Positions 7,555 through 16,649 are shown, numbered from the stretch's first letter. The stretch: DNA of 64,000 bases from JAEVLT01 sp050496765 (GCF_050496765.1 NZ_JBNWEO010000005.1:1-64000); one strand, 5' to 3'. Notes: a model not told the origin generated them from the letters alone. Made by a program: numbers and translations.

Positions 7555-8130
7555 ATGAGCCTAAATCAGCCCCACTCCAAAAAAGTATCCTATCAAGAAT
7601 ACTTGTCTTGGCCAGAAGAACCACGCTATGAAATCATTAATGGGATCCCCTTTTTGCATGCTGCGCCTGTACGACAGCATCAGCAAATTCTTACTCGTTT
7701 ACTCGTTGCATTACATGCTATTTTTAAAGAAAGAAATTGCGAGGTTTACCCTGCTCCTTTTGATGTTCGCTTATCGGCAGCAGCAAAGGATGAAGAAGAA
7801 TTTCAGGTGGTTCAGCCGGACATTTCCGTGATTTGTGACAATAAAAAACTTGATGAAAGAGGATGTAAAGGTGCACCTGAACTAATTGTTGAAGTTTTGT
7901 CACCATCTACATGGAAAAGAGATCGAATTGAAAAGTTAAATCTTTATCAAAAATATGGAGTAAACGAATACGTCCTGATTTATCCAAATGAGAAAATCGT
8001 TGAGCAGTACCAGCTTAATGAAAATGGCCAATACGAACTCCCAGTGATTTTTAATGAAAATGATTATTTTACTTCTGCCATTTTCCCGGAATCAGTGAAA
8101 ATCTCGTTAGACACTATTTTCCAAAGGTGA
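7555..8130 (+). CDS. Uma2 family (DUF820) endonuclease-fold protein
   Basis: The 191-residue protein belongs to the Uma2/DUF820 family, which has a PD-(D/E)XK restriction-nuclease fold and no established role. The start motif YQEYLSWPEEPRYEIINGIPFL is typical, and the catalytic signature is visible as QPDISVI (Asp, near residue 92) followed by ELIVEVLSPSTWKRD (Glu-x-Val, near residue 110). No methylase or other restriction partner lies nearby. A strong AAAGGAGGTG ribosome site precedes the start, 11 bases away. It is a single-gene unit between two terminators, suggesting acquisition as a cassette. Confidence 0.85.
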   Translation: MSLNQPHSKKVSYQEYLSWPEEPRYEIINGIPFLHAAPVRQHQQILTRLLVALHAIFKERNCEVYPAPFDVRLSAAAKDEEEFQVVQPDISVICDNKKLDERGCKGAPELIVEVLSPSTWKRDRIEKLNLYQKYGVNEYVLIYPNEKIVEQYQLNENGQYELPVIFNENDYFTSAIFPESVKISLDTIFQR

Positions 8131-8151
8131 ACCCCACAGTTCACCTTTTTT
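8123..8151 (+). terminator. Terminator overlapping the end of the Uma2 gene
   Basis: A 10-bp stem (AAAGGTGAAC/GTTCACCTTT) with a six-T tail includes the stop codon. Confidence 0.8.
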
Positions 8152-8211
8152 AGCGTATTTTTTCCTACCAATCTGGCAAACATGTTACTATTAGAGTGGA
8201 GTGTGAGAAGC

Positions 8212-8610
8212 GTGAACTTACTAGATGAATTAATAGATATTTTTTTAACAAATGAACGAGATACAGCTTTTTATGACTTGAAAACGAAAGGAATCGTAAA
8301 TGATTGGAATGAAGCCGAAACCGGTGAGCCGGGTATTGACTGGGATGAGGTAGGAAGCGAAGAGCGGTACTTGGGGATCCCGACTATCGAATCCTTCGAA
8401 GCGTTCCAGTTAATGGAGAAATTTGCCGTGAGTGTTGAGGACGATCGAAAAAGTGACAAATTATTTGCTGCATTGGATCGCCCCAGGCCATTTCGCCAAT
8501 TCCAAGATGCTCTCTTTAAATTGGATATGCGCGATCAATGGTACGATTTTGAATATCAATATGGCAAAAAACGAATCGAAGAGTGGTTAAAGGAAGTGGA
8601 GAAGGAATGA
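8212..8610 (+). CDS. UPF0158 family protein
   Basis: The 132-residue acidic protein matches UPF0158 by its ending: RPRPFRQFQDALFKLDMRDQWYDFE followed by an EWL motif. The function of the family is unknown. GTG 8212 is preferred because GGAGTG lies nine bases upstream; the longer reading from 8182 has no ribosome site. Its stop codon overlaps the start of the next gene (ATGA), implying coupled translation with the SEC-C/TPR protein. Confidence 0.7.
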   Translation: MNLLDELIDIFLTNERDTAFYDLKTKGIVNDWNEAETGEPGIDWDEVGSEERYLGIPTIESFEAFQLMEKFAVSVEDDRKSDKLFAALDRPRPFRQFQDALFKLDMRDQWYDFEYQYGKKRIEEWLKEVEKE

Positions 8611-10541
8611 ACGAAAAAATCAACCGCAATGACCCATGTCCATGCGGCAGCGGCAAAAAGTACAAAAAGTGCTGCGGGGCAAACGAAGCTGTTGGCATTA
8701 CTCATCTGTTGGAAAAAGAAATGGATGATCTGCAAAAGCAAATTCTTCATTTTGCTCTCATCCACTATGACGTTGAATTAGAAGACAACTTTGAAGGTTT
8801 AGAGGAAGAAATTCTAATCCAAGACGATGTCATAAGAGAATTCTATTTCTTCCTCTTAGCTACTTGGTTTACCTTGTTTGAAAGGTTTGAAGATGGAAAA
8901 ACGATTCTTGAAAAATTTATTGCTTCTGAGGGAAAAAGAATTCAGCGGCCGAAGCTCCGGCAAATTTTACAGACATGGACGAACGCCCGGGCGATTGTAG
9001 GGATCGTCCGTCAAAGAAATGGCAACAACCTTACCATTGCAGAAGGAATCACCGGCAATGTCATTGATACGGTTGTTGTTAACAGTGAATTTCTAATTGA
9101 CGAAGATGAAGTGTTTTTAGGTTTTCTTCTTCCATATGAACAAAAAGAAGTATTTTTTGCTGGTCCGTTTACGATTCCAGATGTTTCGCTGGAAATGGTA
9201 ATGGAATACATTTACAGAGATAGTAAAGAGATCGGGTTTGAAGATCCACAAGAGTATGTACAAGAATTTTTCGTTGAGCTTATGAATGATTTAATGATGT
9301 TGAGAAACAGAGAAATGGATCTGGAGGCTCTCGAGTGGCCTTCACTCGTCCATAAGAAAGTGGCGGAAACGTTCATTGAGTCGCTTGAAACCTTCGATGA
9401 GGATTCTGACGTAATTGAAACCGGAGTCTTGGTTTGGTATCGATTTTGCATGGTACGGCAGAAGCGAATCAAGAACCCGAATCTTTATGCTGCGGCACTG
9501 CATTACCTAGTGTCAACGATTGCGCCAATGGAAGTTGAGATGACGCAAAAAGAATTAGCAGATCATTATGGGGTTTCACCGGGATCGATTTCACCTATCT
9601 ATCAGGAATTGGCTTCGTTTTTGCAGGAGGAAATGTTCGATATGGATATGTTCGATGGCCATGAGTCAATGGGGGAAGCTAGACCGTTCCCAAATCCGAT
9701 CCTGACTGAACGAGTGATGAGAGAAGCGTTAGGAGAACTGGATCATTTGCAGTTTGAAAGTTTGGAAGAAGCCAATAGGGTAATCAATCAAAAGCTGAAT
9801 GCTCCCAAAAAGGCTCCGCAAACAAGTAAAGAACGTGCCCAAGAGATGGTGTACGATGCATTTGAGGCAGACGGGCCGTTACGGTTCAAACTTGCAAAAG
9901 ATGCGCTGAAACTCGACCCGAACTGCGTTGATGCGTACACTATATTGGCTGAAGGTGCTCCGAATATGGAAAAGTCTGCAAGTTTGTATAAAAAAGGGAT
10001 GGAGATTGGACAAAAGGAATTTGGTGAAAATTACTTCAAAAAACACAGGGGGCACTTTTGGGGGCTATATGAGACAAGGCCGTTTATGCGCGCCAAGTTT
10101 AGTTATGCCCAAGCTCTTTTGCATTTGGAAAAAAGGGAAGAGGCAATCAAGCAAATGGTCGAGCTGCTTGAATTAAACCCAATGGACAACCAAGGAGTAC
10201 GTTTTTTCCTATTTATTGCCTATGTGGATAATGGAGAGCTCGAAAAAGCACGAAAACTGCTGGATGAATTTAATGAAGGGTTTGCCAGAGGAATGTTTAA
10301 TCGAGCATTGATAGAAGTCCTTGAAAATGGCTTTACACCGGAAGCGGCGAAATTAGTCAAAGAAGGTAAGAAGGAAAATAAACATATCATTCCGTATCTT
10401 CTAGGGAAAAAACGCCTTCCATCCGAACAACCTTCCTATTATTCAATGGGCGATGAAAGCGAAGCGATCATTTATGCAGATGAGCACCTGCACATTTGGC
10501 GGGAAATACCTGGCCTTATCGCTTGGTTGGAGAAGCTATAA
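8607..10541 (+). CDS. SEC-C zinc-motif protein with TPR-like C-terminus
   Basis: The 644-residue cytoplasmic protein opens with a SEC-C zinc motif (NDPCPCGSGKKYKKCCG, residues about 7-23), the same motif that ends SecA, encoded 2.5 kb downstream. The middle 350 residues are acidic and not recognised, apart from a short helix-turn-helix-like stretch (TQKELADHYGVSPGSISPIYQ near residue 315). The last 200 residues form helical tetratricopeptide-like repeats (KDALKLDPNCVDAY, FSYAQALLHLEKREEAI, YVDNGELEKARKLL). The architecture suggests a protein-protein adaptor; no enzymatic motif is seen. ATG 8607 overlaps the preceding stop and has AAGGA upstream. Confidence 0.75.
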   Translation: MNEKINRNDPCPCGSGKKYKKCCGANEAVGITHLLEKEMDDLQKQILHFALIHYDVELEDNFEGLEEEILIQDDVIREFYFFLLATWFTLFERFEDGKTILEKFIASEGKRIQRPKLRQILQTWTNARAIVGIVRQRNGNNLTIAEGITGNVIDTVVVNSEFLIDEDEVFLGFLLPYEQKEVFFAGPFTIPDVSLEMVMEYIYRDSKEIGFEDPQEYVQEFFVELMNDLMMLRNREMDLEALEWPSLVHKKVAETFIESLETFDEDSDVIETGVLVWYRFCMVRQKRIKNPNLYAAALHYLVSTIAPMEVEMTQKELADHYGVSPGSISPIYQELASFLQEEMFDMDMFDGHESMGEARPFPNPILTERVMREALGELDHLQFESLEEANRVINQKLNAPKKAPQTSKERAQEMVYDAFEADGPLRFKLAKDALKLDPNCVDAYTILAEGAPNMEKSASLYKKGMEIGQKEFGENYFKKHRGHFWGLYETRPFMRAKFSYAQALLHLEKREEAIKQMVELLELNPMDNQGVRFFLFIAYVDNGELEKARKLLDEFNEGFARGMFNRALIEVLENGFTPEAAKLVKEGKKENKHIIPYLLGKKRLPSEQPSYYSMGDESEAIIYADEHLHIWREIPGLIAWLEKL

Positions 10542-10543
10542 TT

Positions 10544-10774
10544 CGGGAGAAAGCAGACTCCCGGCTTCTTCCTGTGAGAGTTTCCGACTCAAGGAAGATT
10601 GCTGGAATATTTCCTTGGAAATTGTCGAAGCAACGAAAAAAAGTCGATATTTGTTTGGAAGGTTTACAATTTAATAGGCCAATTGTTTGTGCAGGTGAAC
10701 CGTTTGGAATGGTTCAGAAGTTGTCACTGTATAGTGGAAGTGGTAATATTAATAGAGATTTAGTAAAGAATTGA
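10544..10774 (+). pseudogene. Possible gene remnant between the SEC-C gene and secA
   Basis: The 336-base gap before secA keeps one open stretch in the third frame, ending at 10774 with the conserved-looking tail FNRPIVCAGEPFGMVQKLSLYSG, and is followed at once by a terminator. It overlaps the end of the SEC-C gene if extended upstream and has no start or ribosome site. I do not recognise the family; a truncated 3' end of a former gene is the simplest reading. Confidence 0.3.
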
Positions 10775-10776
10775 GA

Positions 10777-10812
10777 AAGGATTCAGCCTTTAAAAAGCGA
10801 ATCTTTTTTAAT
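10777..10812 (+). terminator. Terminator before secA
   Basis: An AAAGGATTC/GAATCTTTT stem of eight to nine base pairs is followed by T-rich sequence. Confidence 0.6.
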
Positions 10813-10877
10813 GGATTGGTTTTGGACGGGGCAAGCGCTTTTCGTACTAGAAGGATGACAAAGGAGCGTTCATCGTA

Positions 10878-13388
10878 ATGGGGATTTTAAATAAAATTTT
10901 TGATTTGAATAAACGGGAATTGAAACGTCTTGACAAACTGGCAAATGAAATTGAAGAATTGGCGCCGGATATGGAAAGAATGACCGATGAACAGCTTCGG
11001 GAAAAAACGGAGGAGTTCAAAGCCCGCTACCAAAAAGGCGAATCGCTGGATGATTTGCTTGTTGAAGCGTTTGCGGTTGTTCGCGAGGGAGCGCGCCGCG
11101 TGCTTGGCCTATATCCCTATCATGTTCAGCTGATGGGCGGTATTTCGCTTCATGAAGGAAATATTTCTGAGATGAAAACAGGCGAAGGAAAAACGCTGAC
11201 AGCGACCATGCCTGTATACTTGAACGCCCTTTCCGGAAAAGGCGTTCATGTTGTCACAGTCAATGAATACTTGGCAAGCCGCGATGCCACGGAAATGGGT
11301 CAGTTATATGAATTTTTGGGACTGACTGTCGGGTTAAACCTTAACAGCATGTCACCAGAAGAAAAACAGGAAGCGTACGCTGCTGATATTACGTATGGAA
11401 CGAACAACGAATTTGGTTTCGACTACTTGCGGGACAACATGGTTCTTTATAAAGAGCAAAAGGTTCAGCGCCCGCTGTATTATGCTGTGATCGACGAGGT
11501 TGACTCGATTTTAATCGATGAAGCACGGACACCTTTGATTATTTCCGGTACAGCTGAAAAATCGACTGTTCTTTATATTCAGGCGAATGCGTTTGTGCGT
11601 ACGCTCACGAGAGATGTTGATTACACATACGATGAAAAAACAAAGGGCGTCATGCTGACGGAAGAAGGCATCAGCAAAGCGGAGCGCGCGTTTGGCATCG
11701 ACAACTTATTTGATATTTCGCATGTTTCTTTGAATCACCATATTAATCAAGCTTTACGTGCCAATGTCAGCATGCATTTGGATGTCGACTATGTTGTACA
11801 GGACGGGGAAATTGTCATCGTCGACCAATTTACCGGCCGCTTAATGAAGGGCCGCCGCTACAGTGAAGGACTGCACCAGGCGATTGAAGCAAAAGAAGGC
11901 CTGGAAGTGCAAAATGAAAGCATGACAATGGCAACGATCACGTTCCAGAACTACTTCCGGATGTATGAAAAATTAGCGGGTATGACCGGTACGGCTAAAA
12001 CGGAAGAAGAAGAGTTCAGAAATATTTACAATATGAACGTCATCGTCATTCCGACCAATATGCCGATTATTCGTGATGACCGCCCTGATTTGATCTATGC
12101 TTCAATGGAAGGGAAGTTCAGAGCTGTCGTAGAGGATATTGTGGAACGCCATCAAAATGGACAGCCTGTGCTTGTTGGTACGGTTGCGATTGAAACGTCT
12201 GAATTGATTTCGAAACTGTTATCGCGAAAAGGTGTCCGCCACAATGTATTAAATGCGAAAAACCATGGCCGTGAAGCAGAAATCATTGCGGAAGCGGGCC
12301 AAAAAGGCGCAGTTACGATTGCAACAAACATGGCTGGCCGCGGTACGGACATCAAGCTTGGCGAAGGCGTAAAAGACTTGGGCGGCCTTGCTGTAATTGG
12401 GACAGAGCGCCATGAAAGCCGGCGGATCGACAACCAGTTGCGCGGACGTTCCGGCCGGCAAGGGGATCCTGGGGTTACGCAGTTCTATTTGTCGATGGAA
12501 GACGAATTGATGCGCCGCTTTGGTTCCGACAATATGAAATCGATGATGGAGCGGCTTGGCATGGATGATTCCCAGCCGATCCAGAGCAAAATGGTTTCAA
12601 AAGCAGTTGAGTCCGCTCAGAAGCGGGTGGAAGGCAATAACTTCGACGCCCGGAAACAGCTGCTTCAATATGACGATGTTCTTCGCCAGCAGCGGGAAAT
12701 TATTTATAAGCAGCGCGATGAGGTGCTTGAATCGGAAAACTTGCGTGAAATTGTCGAAAAGATGATTTTATCGACGATTGAACGCAATGTGATGGCCCAT
12801 ACTCCTGCAACTGAGGCAGAAGAAGACTGGAATCTTAATGGAATTATCGATTTTGTAAATGCCAACCTGCTCCACGAAGGCGATATTGTCATTGATCAGC
12901 TCCGCGGCAAGGAGTCGGAAGAGATCATTGAACTGATTTTTGCGAAAGTGAAGGAGCGCTATGATGAAAAAGAAGCCATTTTAACGCCTGAGCAAATGCG
13001 TGAATTCGAGAAAGTCATTGTGCTTCGCTCGGTTGACTCGAAATGGATTGATCATATTGATGCAATGGATCAGCTGCGCGATGGTATCCATTTGCGCGCT
13101 TACGGCCAGATTGATCCGCTTCGCGAGTACCAGCATGAAGGATTTGCGATGTTTGAAACAATGATTGCGTCGATTGAAGAAGAAGTTTCGTTATATATTA
13201 TGAAGGCGGAAATCCGCAGTAATTTGGAGCGGCAGGAAGTGGCGAAGGGCCAGGCGGTGAATCCGAAGGAAGACGGTGAAACCGTCAAGAAGAAGCCGGT
13301 TGTGAAGAAGATGGACATTGGGCGCAATGATCCGTGTTTCTGCGGCAGCGGTAAAAAGTACAAGAACTGCCACGGGGCCGGGAAGTAA
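10878..13388 (+). CDS. secA: Preprotein translocase ATPase SecA
   Basis: The 836-residue protein is the motor that drives secretory proteins through SecYEG. The helicase-type motor is clear: Walker A MKTGEGKT at residues 99-106, Walker B VIDEVDSILIDEART near 205-220, the preprotein-binding insert, and motif VI with GRSGRQGDPG near 535. The extreme C-terminus is the zinc-binding SEC-C domain (NDPCFCGSGKKYKNCHG) used for SecB/ribosome contact. Length is as usual for Bacillus. AAAGGAG lies ten bases before the ATG. It is followed by prfB, as in other Bacillaceae. Confidence 0.98.
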   Translation: MGILNKIFDLNKRELKRLDKLANEIEELAPDMERMTDEQLREKTEEFKARYQKGESLDDLLVEAFAVVREGARRVLGLYPYHVQLMGGISLHEGNISEMKTGEGKTLTATMPVYLNALSGKGVHVVTVNEYLASRDATEMGQLYEFLGLTVGLNLNSMSPEEKQEAYAADITYGTNNEFGFDYLRDNMVLYKEQKVQRPLYYAVIDEVDSILIDEARTPLIISGTAEKSTVLYIQANAFVRTLTRDVDYTYDEKTKGVMLTEEGISKAERAFGIDNLFDISHVSLNHHINQALRANVSMHLDVDYVVQDGEIVIVDQFTGRLMKGRRYSEGLHQAIEAKEGLEVQNESMTMATITFQNYFRMYEKLAGMTGTAKTEEEEFRNIYNMNVIVIPTNMPIIRDDRPDLIYASMEGKFRAVVEDIVERHQNGQPVLVGTVAIETSELISKLLSRKGVRHNVLNAKNHGREAEIIAEAGQKGAVTIATNMAGRGTDIKLGEGVKDLGGLAVIGTERHESRRIDNQLRGRSGRQGDPGVTQFYLSMEDELMRRFGSDNMKSMMERLGMDDSQPIQSKMVSKAVESAQKRVEGNNFDARKQLLQYDDVLRQQREIIYKQRDEVLESENLREIVEKMILSTIERNVMAHTPATEAEEDWNLNGIIDFVNANLLHEGDIVIDQLRGKESEEIIELIFAKVKERYDEKEAILTPEQMREFEKVIVLRSVDSKWIDHIDAMDQLRDGIHLRAYGQIDPLREYQHEGFAMFETMIASIEEEVSLYIMKAEIRSNLERQEVAKGQAVNPKEDGETVKKKPVVKKMDIGRNDPCFCGSGKKYKNCHGAGK

Positions 13389-13449
13389 ATTTTTAGCGGC
13401 CGCTTCTGTTGTACAGGAAGGGCGCTGTGACGGTTTGATATGCTTGGAA

Positions 13450-13500
13450 AGTGAGCGCTGCGAACGATGTTCGTGTAGCGCTTTGGTTTGATTTGTTTTT
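13450..13500 (+). terminator. Hairpin and T-rich tail after secA
   Basis: A strong interrupted stem (AGCGCTGCGAAC with GTTCGTGTAGCGCT) is followed by TTTGGTTTGATTTGTTTTT. Confidence 0.55.
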
Positions 13501-13607
13501 CGGAGCGAATGGGCAATTGCGTTCATTTTTAAAAAAAGAAGGGGGCCGGCCTCAGGGCCGACTCTCTTTCCTATGATTTTGCATATACTATTTTTGAGGT
13601 GAAGGTT

Positions 13608-14709
13608 ATGGAATTAGCGGATATTCGGAATGAGCTTGAGAAGACAGCTAAGCGTTTAGCGGGTTTTAGGGGGTCTCTTTGACCTGGAGAATAAGGAGGC
13701 TCGGATTGCTGAGCTGGATGATGTGATGTTGCAGCCTGATTTTTGGAATGATCAGCAGGCTGCGCAGAAGGTGATTAATGAGTCGAATGGCTTGAAGGAT
13801 CAGGTGCATGGTTTTTATGAGATGGCTGAGGCGCTTGAGAATGTGGAAGTGACGTATGAGCTTGTGAAGGAAGAGCAGGATGCGGAGCTTCAGGAAGAGC
13901 TTGAAGAGGAGCTTGAGGGGTTGATTAAGCGGCTGGATGAGTTCGAGTTGCAGCAGCTTTTAAACGAGCCATATGATAAAAATAATGCGATCTTAGAGCT
14001 TCATCCCGGTGCGGGGGGGACGGAGTCGCAGGATTGGGGCTCGATGCTTTTGCGGATGTATACGCGCTGGGCAGAGAAGCACGGGTTTAAAGTGGAGACG
14101 CTTGATTATCTGCCTGGTGATGAAGCGGGGATTAAGAGTGTGACGCTGTTGATTAAAGGCCATAATGCATATGGCTATTTGAAGGCGGAAAAAGGGGTGC
14201 ATCGGTTGGTGCGGATTTCGCCGTTTGATGCGTCGGGGCGCCGCCATACTTCGTTTGTGTCGTGTGAAGTGATGCCGGAACTTGATGGGGATATTGAGGT
14301 TGAGATCCGTACGGAGGATTTGAAGGTGGATACGTATCGTGCGAGCGGTGCGGGGGGGCAGCATATTAATAAAACGGAGTCGGCTGTCAGGATTACGCAT
14401 TTGCCGACGGGGATTGTTGTGGCATGTCAGACGGAGCGCTCGCAGATTCAAAACCGTGAGCATGCGATGAATATGCTAAAGGCAAAGTTGTATCAGCGCG
14501 AGATGGAAGAGAAAGAGAAGCAGCTATTGGAGATTCGCGGCGAGCAGAAGGAAATTGGCTGGGGAAGTCAGATTCGCTCGTATGTGTTCCATCCGTATTC
14601 GATGGTGAAGGATCACCGAACCAACACAGAGGTCGGGAATGTTCAAGCTGTGATGGACGGGGAGCTGGATCCATTTATTGATGCTTATTTAAGATCGAGA
14701 ATTCAATAA
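13608..14709 (+). CDS. prfB: Peptide chain release factor 2, programmed +1 frameshift
   Basis: RF2 recognises UAA and UGA stop codons and triggers peptide release. The first 24 codons (13608-13679) end at an in-frame TGA (13680-13682); translation must slip +1 there, giving coding parts 13608-13679 and 13681-14709 and a 366-residue protein, the usual length. The slip site CTTTGAC is preceded by an internal Shine-Dalgarno-like AGGGGG three bases upstream, the classical autoregulatory arrangement. The GGQ motif that reaches the peptidyl-transferase centre (GAGGQHINKTESA) and the stop-recognition segment with SPF are present. Codon use is notable: GAG, AAG, CAG, GCG and GGG dominate much more than in neighbouring genes. 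Confidence 0.97.
13668..13683 (+). promoter_or_regulatory. prfB programmed frameshift site
   Basis: AGGGGG (13668-13673), three bases, then CTTTGAC (13677-13683). When RF2 is scarce the ribosome pauses at UGA and shifts +1, so the protein controls its own synthesis. Confidence 0.95.
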
Positions 14710-14717
14710 TTTTGCGT

Positions 14718-14757
14718 GGAGGGTGTTCCAAAAGTATTACTTTTAGGGGGCATCCTC
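14718..14757 (+). terminator. Terminator of prfB
   Basis: A stem containing GAGGGTGT/GCATCCTC and an inner AAAAGT/ACTTTT pairing is followed by TTTTT. Confidence 0.65.
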
Positions 14758-14779
14758 TTTTTGATTGTTGCATGAACCT

Positions 14780-14985
14780 TGTCTGCTGGTTTTGATTTTA
14801 GGTACATTATTTTCCATGAGCGCATTCGTGACGGTTTTTACCAGGTATTAGGAGGGTGGGTATGTTCGGAGGGCGGATTCGTGCCGAGGTTTCCCTGATA
14901 TTAGGAGAATAGCTATGTTCGGAGGGCGATTCTCGCCAAAATTTCTTATTTATTAGGATAGTACATGTGTTCGAAAGTATATTTT
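14780..14985. repeat. Three to four diverged 53-bp tandem repeats
   Basis: Units start near 14820, 14873 and 14926 and share GCG-ATTCGTG at the start, a TATTAGGA block in the middle and ATGTTCG at the end; a weaker partial unit precedes them. The period (53, last one 52) is almost that of the larger array at 41 kb, though the sequence differs. No gene is visible in the 700-base gap between prfB and cccB. Confidence 0.65.
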
Positions 14986-15346
14986 GAAATACTCACTGAA
15001 TGAGCGCAATCACTGCCACTTAAGTTTTTGACATTAACCGCGGCCCCAGCTTACTTGCGTTAATTGCTTTATATGTCCCAAAGCAGGACGCTTGATTTCG
15101 TTTTGGCCGTTTGAAAATGGCGAGGATCAACACGGGCAAACTGGAGGAAATATGGCAAGGGATGCTGAATAAAATTGACCTTCGTGTGACAAAACTATCT
15201 GCATACGGCGGGTAAACGGATCAGAATGGACAATGCGGATATGTGTTGCCAACCAAGCTGAATTCACAAAACTGAAACAATGGGTCAAACCATTGATCCA
15301 ACTGCTTTTGTAATTAGTATGGAGGAACGGAGGTTCTTGAGGAAGG
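14986..15346. other. Intergenic stretch without a recognised gene
   Basis: The sequence between the 53-bp repeats and the cccB promoter holds one short open frame (15117-15215, 32 codons, starting MARINTGKLEEIW) without a ribosome site or recognisable similarity. It may be a fragment of a lost gene. No clear hairpin or operator is seen. Confidence 0.4.
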
Positions 15347-15375
15347 TTTCAAACGTTTCAAAAAATAGGTATACT
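15347..15375 (+). promoter_or_regulatory. SigA promoter of cccB
   Basis: TTTCAA at 15347-15352, 17 bases, TATACT at 15370-15375. The -35 region overlaps the palindromic core AAACGTTT, which resembles but does not fully match a CcpA cre site. Confidence 0.55.
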
Positions 15376-15411
15376 AGTAAGTGTTGGAATTTACCCGAAA
15401 GGAGATTTGTA

Positions 15412-15732
15412 ATGAAAAGAAAGCTGTTGGCATTCGCAATTGGCACTGCCCTTGTAACGGTATTGGCTGCTTGCGGAGGCGGCACAGACACTTCTCAAAA
15501 CGGCGGAGCACAAGCAGGCGATCCGCAAAAAATTGTTTCACAAAAATGCTCTACCTGCCATGGCGGCAATCTGGAGGGTTCTGTTGGTCCAAATCTGCAG
15601 AAAATTGGCTCAAAGTATTCGAAAGATGAAATTTTAAACATCATTAAAAACGGCAAAGGCGGAATGCCGGCAGGGGTAATCTCCGGCAAAGATGCAGAAA
15701 AGGTTGCCGAATGGCTTGCCGCAAAAAAATGA
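15412..15732 (+). CDS. cccB: Cytochrome c-551, membrane-anchored lipoprotein
   Basis: The 106-residue precursor has a lipoprotein signal peptide with the lipobox LAAC (cysteine at about residue 21), a flexible Gly/Ser/Asn linker, and a small class I cytochrome c domain. The haem-attachment motif CSTCH lies near residue 46 and the axial methionine is in the GGMPAGV segment. It should be tethered to the outer face of the membrane and pass electrons toward terminal oxidases. The reading frame extends upstream to 15280, but AAAGGAG just before ATG 15412 and the signal peptide fix the start. Position after prfB and before ftsE matches B. subtilis cccB. Confidence 0.93.
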   Translation: MKRKLLAFAIGTALVTVLAACGGGTDTSQNGGAQAGDPQKIVSQKCSTCHGGNLEGSVGPNLQKIGSKYSKDEILNIIKNGKGGMPAGVISGKDAEKVAEWLAAKK

Positions 15733-15742
15733 TAGGCATGGG

Positions 15743-15778
15743 AAAAACGTTCTGTAAATTAAGCAGAGCGTTTTTAAT
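15743..15778 (+). terminator. Terminator of cccB
   Basis: An AAAACGTTCTG/CAGAGCGTTTTT stem with one mismatch runs into a T tract. Confidence 0.75.
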
Positions 15779-15866
15779 TTGTGAAAAAATGGCATTTTAT
15801 AGGGGATTTTGTCTTTATTTGAAAAGAAACTGTAATATTTTTACCGCTTTTTTTGTCGGATTATGA

Positions 15867-15875
15867 TGTTATAAT
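15867..15875 (+). promoter_or_regulatory. Extended -10 promoter element upstream of ftsE
   Basis: TGTTATAAT is a perfect TGn-extended -10; the -35 is weak. The leader to the ftsE start is about 85 bases. Confidence 0.55.
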
Positions 15876-15962
15876 GAATCTATGCGAAAATTGAGTACTA
15901 AATGAATGATTAATTGACCCCTTTCACATAGACCCGAGAATTTAAACGATCAGGTGATAAGA

Positions 15963-16649
15963 ATGATTGAAATGCAAGATGTATATAAAAAGTATCCAAA
16001 TGGCGTTACTGCCGTGAATGGTATAGATGTGCGGATTAATCAAGGTGAATTCGTCTATGTCGTCGGACCAAGCGGTGCCGGAAAATCGACATTTATTAAA
16101 ATGATGTATCGAGAGGAAGTTCCAACATCCGGAACGATCCTAATTAATGGCGTGAATCTGGCAAAATTAAAAAATAGTAAAGTTCCCATCTTTCGAAGGA
16201 ATATTGGCGTTGTCTTTCAAGACTTCAAACTTCTGCCAATGCTAACAGTCTATGAAAATGTTGCATTTGCTTTGGAAGTGATTGAGGCGCAGCCAAAGTT
16301 TATCAAAAAACGTGTGATGGAAGTGCTGGATCTCGTTAATTTAAAACATAAAGCCCGGATGCTGCCAACAGAATTATCAGGCGGCGAGCAACAGCGTGTT
16401 TCGATCGCCCGCTCGATTGTTAACTCGCCGAAAGTCGTTATTGCGGATGAGCCGACGGGAAATCTTGACCCGGATACATCGTGGGAAATCATGAATATTT
16501 TTGATGAAATCAACACTAGCGGGACAACCGTTGTGATGGCCACCCACAACAGAGACATTGTCAACACGATCAAACATCGCGTCATTGCCATTGAAAGTGG
16601 AAAAATCGTTCGTGATGAGCAAAGAGGTGAATACGGTTATGAAGGCTAG
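15963..16649 (+). CDS. ftsE: Cell-division ABC transporter ATPase FtsE
   Basis: The 228-residue ATPase has Walker A GPSGAGKST near residue 36, the Q-loop (VFQDFKLLP), the ABC signature LSGGEQQR near 138 and Walker B VVIADEPTGNLD. With FtsX it forms a membrane complex that does not transport but uses ATP to activate a peptidoglycan hydrolase outside the cell, needed for wall elongation and sporulation in Bacillus. GTG 15954 is in frame, but AGGTG at 15952-15956 serves ATG 15963 better. The 3' end overlaps ftsX by 11 bases. Confidence 0.95.
   Translation: MIEMQDVYKKYPNGVTAVNGIDVRINQGEFVYVVGPSGAGKSTFIKMMYREEVPTSGTILINGVNLAKLKNSKVPIFRRNIGVVFQDFKLLPMLTVYENVAFALEVIEAQPKFIKKRVMEVLDLVNLKHKARMLPTELSGGEQQRVSIARSIVNSPKVVIADEPTGNLDPDTSWEIMNIFDEINTSGTTVVMATHNRDIVNTIKHRVIAIESGKIVRDEQRGEYGYEG

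Noticed and set aside
13462..13474. LexA box (CGAACGATGTTCG) between secA and prfB
   Set aside because: Spacing between the half sites is three rather than four, and the sequence is part of a terminator hairpin.
13680..13682. A third selenocysteine UGA, in prfB
   Set aside because: The downstream frame is +1, not the same frame, and the AGGGGG...CTTTGAC signal is the classical RF2 frameshift.
15280..15411. Longer N-terminus for cccB
   Set aside because: The extension lies across the promoter and would bury the lipoprotein signal peptide.
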